Assembly: GCA_949752735.1 (NCBI GenBank)
Contig: OX457047.1
Location: 11,114,707-11,178,706 of the forward strand
Length of the DNA: 64,000 bases
Source of the DNA: Lumbricus terrestris
Lineage: Eukaryota > Annelida > Clitellata > Crassiclitellata > Lumbricidae
Direction of reading: 5' to 3'
Below are positions 14,524-25,000 of the stretch, one piece after another. The position numbers were made by a program, and so were the translations under genes. Under the pieces are notes generated by a model, which saw only the letters and a program-made list of their open reading frames with translations, did not search any database and was not told the DNA's origin. Positions within the stretch are counted from its first letter, which is position 1. The number at the start of each line of letters is the position of its first letter.

Positions 14524-16966
14524 TGTATATGGCCCTGTATAAAGCTCTTCTCTCAGCGAAAGCTTTTCAGAAGCGCTCCCGGTGCGATCGATCCCAAGAG
14601 AAAAGGCAAATTGATTCGAGGGACAAGCATGAAGTCACAAAGATATTCAGAGCAAGACTAAATTGAGACTTAAGAACCAGAACAAGAACTTCGATTTGCA
14701 TACGATGTTCCCTTGATGCTCCCTATGTTCCCCATGATTTCCTATCTTCCCTTAATGTTCCATGATGTTCCCTATGTTCCCTAATGTTCACTGCGTTCCC
14801 TATATTCTATTGATGTTCCCTGATGCTTCCTATGTTCCCTTTGATGTTCCCTATGTTCCTCTGATGTTCCCTGCTGTGTTCCTATGTTCATTTGTTGTTC
14901 CATTGATGTTCCCTTGATGTTCCCTTGATGTTCCCTATGTTCCTGATGTTCTATGTGTTCCCTTGTGTTCCCTATGTTCCTCTGCTCCCTTCATGTTCCC
15001 TATGTTCCCTTCCGAGCCTGGTTGGCTACACAAGGAGCCGGCGGTCAACAGTTGCGAGGACAGTCAGCGAAAGGAGTCGGCAGTCGGTCGTCAACGCAAT
15101 CAGCGTAAGGAGTCGATCAGTCAGTCACGCCGCCAAGGAAGTCAGTCGCCAGTCAGTCGCCAGTCAGTCGAACGTCAGTCATACATCGGCGCCTCAGTCA
15201 GCGGACTCCCTCGGTCACCTTCAGTCGGCGGACTCCCTCGGTCACCTTCAGTCAGCGGACTCCCTCGGTCACCGTCAGTCAGCGGACTCAGATGCAGTCG
15301 ACTCAGTAACAGTGGAGAACATCGTCGTCGTTCCGAAAAGGATTTGCAGAACTGTATCGCGAAGGACTACATGTATTTAGTTGACACTAGGTTGCGGTTT
15401 GAAGTAAGTCGATAAGCGGACGTTAAGTTCAGAACAGTGAAATATTGCGATTGAACTTACCTGAAGGATTGTTTCAGTTTATTTCTTAATAAAGTTGTTC
15501 ATTTTCTTCAAGTCTCCTGATAGACCATAGTAGTCGTACCCTGCCTCACAACAAGAGTGAATGGTCCGGGGCAAAGTCATCCTGGTGCCAAGTTCGAACC
15601 CCCGGGTCCGCCACAGTATCAAGCACTACATCTCTGAATCTTGTTGGTATTAAATGCTACGTGTTGCAAGATAACGAATGCTTACCTTCTTTCATCATAA
15701 TCCAGTTGCAATCCATCTGCTGGTCTGCTTGAAGGAAGTATCTGCCGTCGGTCCACAGAGCTGTTTGGTCTTTCGTTATTATAGCATAACCTTTATGAAT
15801 AAAATACAACAACGACTACGGTACTTTACTAAGATAACAGTTGGTTTCTTTAATCGCACTGAGGAGAGTATATATGGCGGGCATTGTGTTCTGAGATTAT
15901 AAGGCTTTTGTAATACCTCTTGCATCAGACTATTGTTTATTATTCATTCAAAACAGTTGTGTCTGGTTTGGCACACGCAACGTTTTACAATTTTTATGCG
16001 TAGGCTTAGGCCTAATGTCATTATTTTTAGACCGCTGTAGCAATATTAGGCTAATACTATTTTTTAGATTTTATTGGTATTGGTACCATTTTATTATTAT
16101 TATTATTATTATTACCATTATTTTAATCGTAATTATTATTATTATCATCATCACTATTATGACCGCCCCAAGTCTCTAGCCTGCTGCCACTCTCATCTCC
16201 TCGTCACTGAGTCTTAAGCCTTGGGTTGCCAGCGGATGGGCGAAGAGACAGTTCGACGAAGCGTGTGGAACTTGTATTGCACTTAGTCTTGCCCCATCAT
16301 ACGAGTCGCGAGAGCGTGATGCAATCCGGCCAATCCCTCAATATGGCAGCTGACAATTAAGAGAGGCACATCATACATGTATGTCCCATGAAGACTGTTC
16401 GCCGACACAGAAGCAGGAAATTCAATCGTTTCCGTATAGCTTTGTTGCCATCGGGTTTTGAATGTTTCCACAATGATAGAGTCGACGAGAACCTGTGTGA
16501 TGGTGAGAATGAGTTTTTCGGTGAGTTGAGATCTTGCGGTTGAGGCTACAAATGCTGGAAGTGCCAATGAAGATGATCTCCTTATTCACAAACCGGTTCT
16601 CTTCATCCTTTTCTTCTTCTTATTCTTCTTCTTATAATTGTTATTATTATTACAACACATTTATTTCTTCAAAAACTGACAGAATCATATACAGACAAGT
16701 AAACTAAATCGTTTTAAGCATTAGGTCCTAGGCCTCTCAGTGTCTTGGCTGTTCTGTCGTGCCCAACACTGACAACGAGTTTCCTATTTGGAGCGCGACT
16801 GATATGCGCTGGAGCAAATGGTTTGTTTCACGCTGGTCACCGGTCGCTACAGTTATCCTCCTTCCTAGCTCCTGAGCAAATTCCAGAGTGCCAACTTCCT
16901 CCGGTAAAGTCCGGTTTCGATGGCCACAGGAACGAAGTGATGCGACTTTGAATAGACCCTATTCTA

Positions 16967-17000
<34 letters not shown>

Positions 17001-17153
17001 TTACTATTATTATAAATTTTCATTATTATTATTATTGTTATTATTACTATTATCATTATAATTTCATTATTGTTATTGTTATTATTTCATCATTTTTATT
17101 ATTATTACTATTATTACTATTATTATTACTACTATTATTATATCATTCTAATT

Positions 17154-17246
<93 letters not shown>

Positions 17247-18913
17247 GTCAAGCTATTGTTATTGAAAGGCTACCCCTTTTCCAAAGCGGGCATGGAATTA
17301 ACGAAAGAGCCCGTGAAGGCCACAGCGTTAAAGCGCTGAATAGTAATTGAGAGTCTTTGGAAGAGGAAGGACGTCTCCCTCAGATCGTCCGACGCCTGCG
17401 ACAGGTGACGACCTAAATCAGTTAACAAATCAATTCCTCTAGAATTGATGGGACCTAGCGTCTCCAGGGCCAGCGGAATGAAGTCATGTGTAGCTGTGAT
17501 CGACGTATATTTTTGTTCCTTTCTACAATCTGCTAGTTCTGCTGCTGCTCCTGCAGTGACAGCCGTTGCCTGCAGATAGGAGGGCGCAAGGGTGTCGACC
17601 ACAGTGGCATCCCATACGAGACATCGGCCCGCTTTCCACGGAATAAGGGTGGTGCCATCCGGTCTCCTCCCGTCCGAACGTAGCATACCTCGTGGTTCTT
17701 TGACCGCTGGAAAACCGGCTCTGATGAGGCTCCGGTGGATAAGGTCGTTGATGGCAGCGTGCCTGGCGACGCGACCAAAACCAAGAGCACAGGAGAGGCC
17801 GTGTGTTCCTCTAGCGGTGACCAGCGTGCCACAAGCGCAGACGTGAGGTTGACAGATATTGGCTCCTAGACGAAGTCCGACTGCCACTCTGATGGCCTCA
17901 TCACTGAGTCTGAGGCCGCAGGAAGTGATCGGCAGACAATGTAGCCAGTCGCTGGCGTGCTTGAAGGTAACGGCTTTCAGGCGCGCCTGCTCGCTCTGCT
18001 CTGTGGTGGAGAGGTGCAGATCTGAAAGCTCTTTTTCAAGAATCGGGAAGTCCCACTTTGCTTGTATGCGTGAAGGACAGTATTCCTCCAGCGACAAACC
18101 AGTTTTTGACAGCCAGAGCGACAAAAGGCTCGTGTAATGTAAATCCGGTTGACTTTCTAACACGGGTAGGATGTTGGACTGAAGCTCGGAGGTGCCCGCG
18201 GCCGATGCTAAAAAAGCGGGAAGTGCCAGCGATGACGCCCTTCGAATGCCCAGACCGCCTAAACCGATGGGTAAGGTAGCCTGTTGCCACTGCGTGTCAG
18301 TAAAGTCTATGTTCAAGATGATCTGTAAGCCTTTCCTCAGAGTTTGATCGTAAGACTCCAGTACTGGATGATTCGAGCAAGGTGCGCATCTCAGGGTGTA
18401 GATTAATTTGGGAGCGCCCATCGAGTGTCTCAGAATCAGTAGTGCATCGTGACGTGTAATTATGGTTAGTCTAGACAAAGCCTTTTCCAGTTCCTCAGCA
18501 CGTGATTCCAATGCTCGATTCAAGGCTGCTCCTGTGGACAGCGGTGCTCCCAGGAGTGTCGCTGTGTCTGGATCAGTGTATTCGAATTGTCTGAAAGATG
18601 GTTGGTTGATCAGTAGAGGATCTTTAGCAATAAGTTCACATTTCTTTCTGTTGAAGGTCAGACCCAGATCTGCGCATTCCTTTTCCAGGGTCTCAATATC
18701 TTCCGCTACGCCAGCCGTTGGTCCGCCCAGAGAGATATCGTCGAGATAGCCAAATGCCAAGGGAGAAGACAGTTTTACTAGAATCGGTTGCAATGGCAAG
18801 CAGAACAGCAATGGACCGAGAGGATCTCCCTGTTGTGGTCCAACTGCAGACTGTATGGTGAAGGAGCCGTATTTCAAATGAGATTGTTCGGCGTAAGCTA
18901 GATGGCAGTATGC

Positions 18914-19000
<87 letters not shown>

Positions 19001-22000
19001 TTTCAACCTTTATTGAAACACCACTCAAGCTTAAAACAAAAATCAAAAAACAGAAAAGTGTTCATGCGTAGAGTGCATTGTTCTCGTCCTCGGGGTGTGG
19101 TGCAAATGTTCCTCTAAAAGCAACGGCGTTGAATCGCTGTGTAGGCCTACATATTGAAATCCTCTGGAAGAGGTAGATAATCTCCCTTGGATCGCCGGAA
19201 ACAGTGGCACAACGGCGGCCTAACTCTAACAAAAACTCTCGACCAGCGCGATTGATGGGGCCCAACGATTCAACAGCAATGGGCACAAACTAATGGGAGA
19301 CAGGAAGAGTGGAGTATTTGTTGCATTATTTATTATTATTATTATCATCATCATCATTATCATTATTGCCCCAAGGTAATTGCAATTTCTAAGAAGGCTA
19401 TAATAATTATCATCCGGAAACAGCCTTAGGCTAACTGTGTAACATCTGGAATGGCTGCAAATTACAATATCTGCAAATAATCATCAAAGTTCTTCTAACG
19501 TAAAGGTAAACACATCGCAACCTATTGACACGAGGACTTTGGAAGAAGTCAGTGACTCTAAAAGTGATTGGGTGAAGGTTGTTGTCGTTGTTGTTTCGTT
19601 ATTAGAATCGCAAGTCTGTGGGTGGTTTTAATGACTTTAAACCATTAGGGATGATTAGGCCTATAATTAATTTCAGCAATCAGTAGATACTCAAAGACTC
19701 TAAAGTGTGTCGCCTTGAATTGCTTTGCGATAGTTTACGGGGAGTCGATAGTAGGCCACCGATAATTTAAGAAGCTTGGACAAGTGGGGTGACATCTTGA
19801 ATTAAAATGCTTGAGTCCAGATTGTTTTATCAGCTTCTCTGACCTAAGTGCCTCTCTAGTAAACTTAGTCGACTCTATAATCGCCATTGTAGACCTATCG
19901 GCTATTTACAAGACACTTCAAATTATAGCAGACAGCTAAACAGGAATAAACGATGGATAATAATATTATTATTATCTATATAGGCCTACTATGCTTACGC
20001 ATACCAGATCTCAATCAAATTAATGATCTATTTAATTAATCAATGCTTTATCAGGTTTCAGCGTATTTGTCACTCCCCATAAAAAAACCCATTAAGTTTT
20101 GATCCATTTTATGACAACAATAATCTTATAAACTGGAGAGTGGAGAGGTCGCATAATTTCTTCATGCTTATCTTCATGACTGCACAGTCGCTGTTCTCCA
20201 GCAAGTGTAGGCCTACAGCACCGCCACACCTGCTGTAAAGTCATGCTGACGTGTCTTAAATGAAAAGCCACGAGATTCAAAGACCGTTATAGGACTACGA
20301 TTGAGGTGCACTTATTAACTTTCTCAACATATTAAGGATATTCCTTGTGGCAAGGTGGATGCGACGCTGTAACTGGATTCCTATAATATGACACATTAAA
20401 CGAAGGCGAATAATAATATTTATGATGGCCTATACCTTGAGCCAACTCCTTGCTCTTACTCTTAGACTATGCAAACGAATTACTCACTCGTCACCTAACT
20501 CATCCAGTCTAGGTCTATATTATTGGAACACCAATTCCATAGCTATACGTTGCCAGGTAAAGCACATTGTACGTGTTAGACATCTGTAGGAATCATCTGC
20601 ACACTGCATGACATAGACTAACGCGCGCTATTCCTTCCCTCTTCTGCTTTTGCACATCTTCTTTTCTTTCATTTCTCCGTTCATTCATTCATTCATTCAT
20701 TCATTCATTCATTCATTCATTCATTCATTCATTCATTCATTCATTCATTCATTCATTCATTCATTCATTCATTCATTCATTCATTCATTCATTACACATG
20801 TCTAAATGTTTCCGATGCTCAGGGATGGGCAGTAATTTAATTGAGTAATTGAAATTACGTAATTTAAATTACAATTGTAATTAGTAATTTGTAATTTGCA
20901 GCTCTGAATCAAAGTAATTTGTAATTTGTAATTCAATTACATTTTCCCCTGTAATTTGTAATTTCAATTACATTTCTCAAAATCAAATTACTTTGGATGT
21001 GACTATGCTAAGATTCTTTGGTGAATCATGCGATCCTTGCAACAGTCCAACTCTAAGGAAAAGGTTAACCAGTTGTATCCAATTAGCCTAATTATTACAG
21101 AAGAATTTATCGAATTAAATTTTTTAAGTCATGCTGGCTGCCTACACAAATTGCAGATCAAACTAAAAGAATATACACGAATTGCTAGTAACAATATCTG
21201 AAAATGCCACCAGTAGCGAACAAAATATTGAGAATCTATTGGTCATAAAGAAGGAGAGGAAGATGAAGAACTTTATGGTTTTAATGTGCAGCGTGCAGTG
21301 ACCACAAAGTCGACCAGCAGAAACAAAAACGATTTAGAAATCTTGCGGCATATAGAAGATGACAGAAATGGAACTAGCAGTGCCTCATTGCTAGCCAACT
21401 GCTAACAAATTGCTTATAGCCTACAATTTAATGCTGCCATGCCTTGGTCTGCAATAGAAGAGAGGCTCTTTAGTTTTTACAGGCATGACTGTAAGGCCCA
21501 ACAGACGGCTTTAATTGTTTGAACAGCTGTTGCTTCTTAAAGACATTTAAATAGACATTAACTTTTTTTACACAATAAACAATAATACACATAGAAATAA
21601 GAAAAAAGGCATTCATTTTCTGCCTGAGTTTTTTTATTCCAATTAATGATTTCAGCCCCAAAGTAATTTGTAATTGATGTAATTGAAATTACGTAATTTG
21701 TAATTTGTAATTTGAGGCTCTGAGCCAAAAGTAATTTGTAATTTGTAATTCAATTACATTTTCTCCAGTAATTGGTAATTTGTAATTCAATTACATGTTG
21801 TCCTGTAATTTGCCCATCCCTGCCGATGCTGTACAATCGTTATACATATGAGTTTGAACTTTTACTGACCAATAACTATTTTAAATACATATATATTATA
21901 TATATATAGCCTCTGTTTCGTTTTGAGGTGATGATGATGGTTACCTGATGAGCCGGAGAATCCCGACATGTATTTTACACGACGATCCCAGTCGGAGATC

Positions 22001-25000
22001 CGATCTTCACTCTACATAATTATGACATCAATATATTATATGAGACGAATTACATCAATCATTATCGAATATTAAAATTAATGTGGCTGATTTCTATCGG
22101 TTGTTTATTCGTTAAATGTCTATCAGGTTCGATTATTGGTTATTCGATTGTCTGGTTCCATATTTTTCTTCTCTGCTATATATAAATATTCTGGTCGCAT
22201 ATGGCCAACCGTTCTCTCTCCCTCGAAAACTGACACTTTCTTCGTGGTTTTAACTACGTTCTTCACACTAAAGCACTATTAGACCTATATTAATGAAACT
22301 GGGAAATTTACATTTAGAAACCTGTATGAAAAGAATTTATGTTCTTAATCTCCTGCTTTGCATTCTTAAGCTCTCATTAAAAAAATGAAACTCGACCATT
22401 CAATGTTTTTGCCCTTCTACAAAAATAACTTTCTGGGCAGCGCCAGTAAGAAATAAAAACAGACAAAATATTCGTTAACGAATTAAGGCGAACGATCGAA
22501 ACGTACGCAATGTTACTCGGTATTAAGCAGTTCAAGTTCTGTAGGCCTATGTCTCTACATTCACTCGCATCCAGGTCAAAGCTGAATTAAAATATGCTAC
22601 GTTTAGGCCTAATAAGCTGAGATCGGGATAATTTTTGCTTGTAATCTGGCCCTATAATTTCCGGCGTTGGTATTTATATTTACACATCCTGCTACAGCAG
22701 CTACACTGATATAAAACTACTTTATCAAATTGCAGTTACTATTATATGCAGTTAAAAGGCTGTCTTATAATCATTATACGTGTACATAATAAAAGCCAAT
22801 TGACGGATTGAAGTGTAAACTGACCCCGTGGTCATCGGATAGAAGGACGAGGTAGGCGTCTAGAGGAGATCCTCCGGTCAATGTGATGTTGTTCATTGCG
22901 GAACGTAGATTTGCTATTCGCTCCGTCGTATTGACGCGGTTTGACGGACGCGTCTACAGCAGACAACGCAAAGTAAAACAGGTTTCAAGTAGGTCTACAT
23001 TGTGAAGTAATGTTGCAACAGCCAAACAGGCAACTTGAAGGTCAACGCCAATCAGTTGACCTATGAGTAGGCTAAGCTTATGCGACACGGATACAGAAGC
23101 ACGCGGTTTATTCTAAGACAAAATACTCTGACCGCTTGTCAGGGGCGGATCCAGAGGGCCAATCCGGTCATAGCCCCCCATTTAAAAATTGCATGGGACG
23201 TGCCCCCTTGGTTTCAACAAGCCATCAAATAAATGCAGCGGGAGAGATAGGCAGGATAACATTACTCCCGACTATGATGACTAAAAAAAGGTCATCAACT
23301 ATTTTGGCGGCTAAAATGGTATCTTTTTCCTGGAAATTGGACGAATGACTAAAAAAAGGTCATCAGATTTTTCGGCGGCGAAGAATACGAAATTTTCCCC
23401 CTGTCCCAACAACAAGACCGAATATTTTGCCCCCCCCTTCGAAAATTTCTGTATCCGCCCTTGCCGCTTGTTTCTGAATCATAGGCCTAAACAGACAAAA
23501 AAAGTAGACTTAAAAACGAATAATATTATATGAAGTAAATAAGTAAGTGAGTAAGTAAGCAAGTACAGTCTTTATCTCACCATTTACAGACGCACAATGG
23601 GACAGGAAATTTTTAAGAAGAATTCATATACAAGCAATGAGCCTTAATAGGCCTGTACGATATGATTAGGCTACAAAACATGTTAATATAGGTGTAGGCT
23701 ACAGCATCCTGATTATGGATCTCTTTCTTTTGAGGAGGTCAGAACTCGGAATAGCACGGACTGCGCACGGTCATGACAATGTGGTCGCGAAGAATATATC
23801 TGACTAATCGCCGTAATTAACTTATAGCGCGTTAAACAACAGAGCATGCAGGATCGGATCTAGAAAGGAATGTAGGCCTAATGACCGCAACAACACAGGG
23901 AATAGAGTCAAACAGAGGTTAAGAAAGTCGACCTAGTGTTGGCCTTCACAAGTAATTTTAAGGTAGATAATCGGAACAGTTTTCATGCAATTTGGTCGAA
24001 GAGCTGAGGTCGATATAAGTCGTGATCGAGAAACAGACGGAGCGAATCAAAATGACAGAAAATCTGAAAAGGCGCTGGAGAGCAGGATTCTGAAGAAGCT
24101 GCCGTAGGGCCTATAGCATAACTCTAAATTGAGAAAATTTGATCATTTTTTTAATTATTTGCTTTCATTATCGTTCGGTATTCTATCTACATGTACGACA
24201 ATTTACCATTACGTAATAAAATTCTGTTGAACTCAATTTCCAAATTAGTCTGATACCGGTAGGCCTACACGACTTTTGTCTACAGAAAGTCCGCAGTAAA
24301 CGAAATAGGCTACGAGCCACTGTTGCTGTTTATAGCTCGCAGGACTAGGCTACTCTTCTCCCATTCAACGAAACCCTTGCCCCACTGGCTTACAAAGTTA
24401 TGATAAGGCTATAGAAAAATTGCACCAAAGGCTGGCAAAGAGAATAGTTAAATACATAGAAAATGCGCTGGAAAAAGATTTTGGTGGCCACTAGAAATTC
24501 ACTCTTTCTGCCAAGTGACAAAAATATCTTTTTCAGCGACTTAGAATAATTATTGTTCATACAACTTGCCGAAACAGAGAAGGCATTGCAAGCGCGTTTG
24601 ATCACAGATTCACAATGGGATGTTTAGGGCCTATACTTCTCATCTAACCTGCCCCAGTTTCACCTTCTGTGTTCCTTGCTACCCGTGTATTGTATACTTA
24701 CTTGCGGTGTTTCTGGGCAGAGTGTTCGGTTATTTGGATTGATATCAATGTATTGCCATGCTGCTGAGCATTCCTGCAAAACCAAGACTCCTAAAACACG
24801 AATAGAAAGAAATCGTCAGGTTTTTATTAGGCCTAGGCCTACTACCAAAAAGAGTCAACTTCGATCCTTTCAATCGCATCTTATATACAGGATTAATTAT
24901 TGTAATGCAGACCTATTCTTTGACGATGAATCGAACCCAGTCATTCTGGAAATGTTGTGTAGGACATTGTATAGGCCTGGTAGACTTAGATTTCATCTCG

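Noticed and set aside
14279..14666. Frames with poly-Ile or poly-Ser
   Set aside because: They translate the (ATC)n tail of a SINE.
14925..15415. Two overlapping ~150-codon frames rich in S, R and Q
   Set aside because: Composed of tandem repeats with no family motif, no splice context and frames equally open beside each other; recorded only as a repeat.
17070..17339. Leu/Tyr-rich frame
   Set aside because: It translates the (ATT)n tract next to a LINE.
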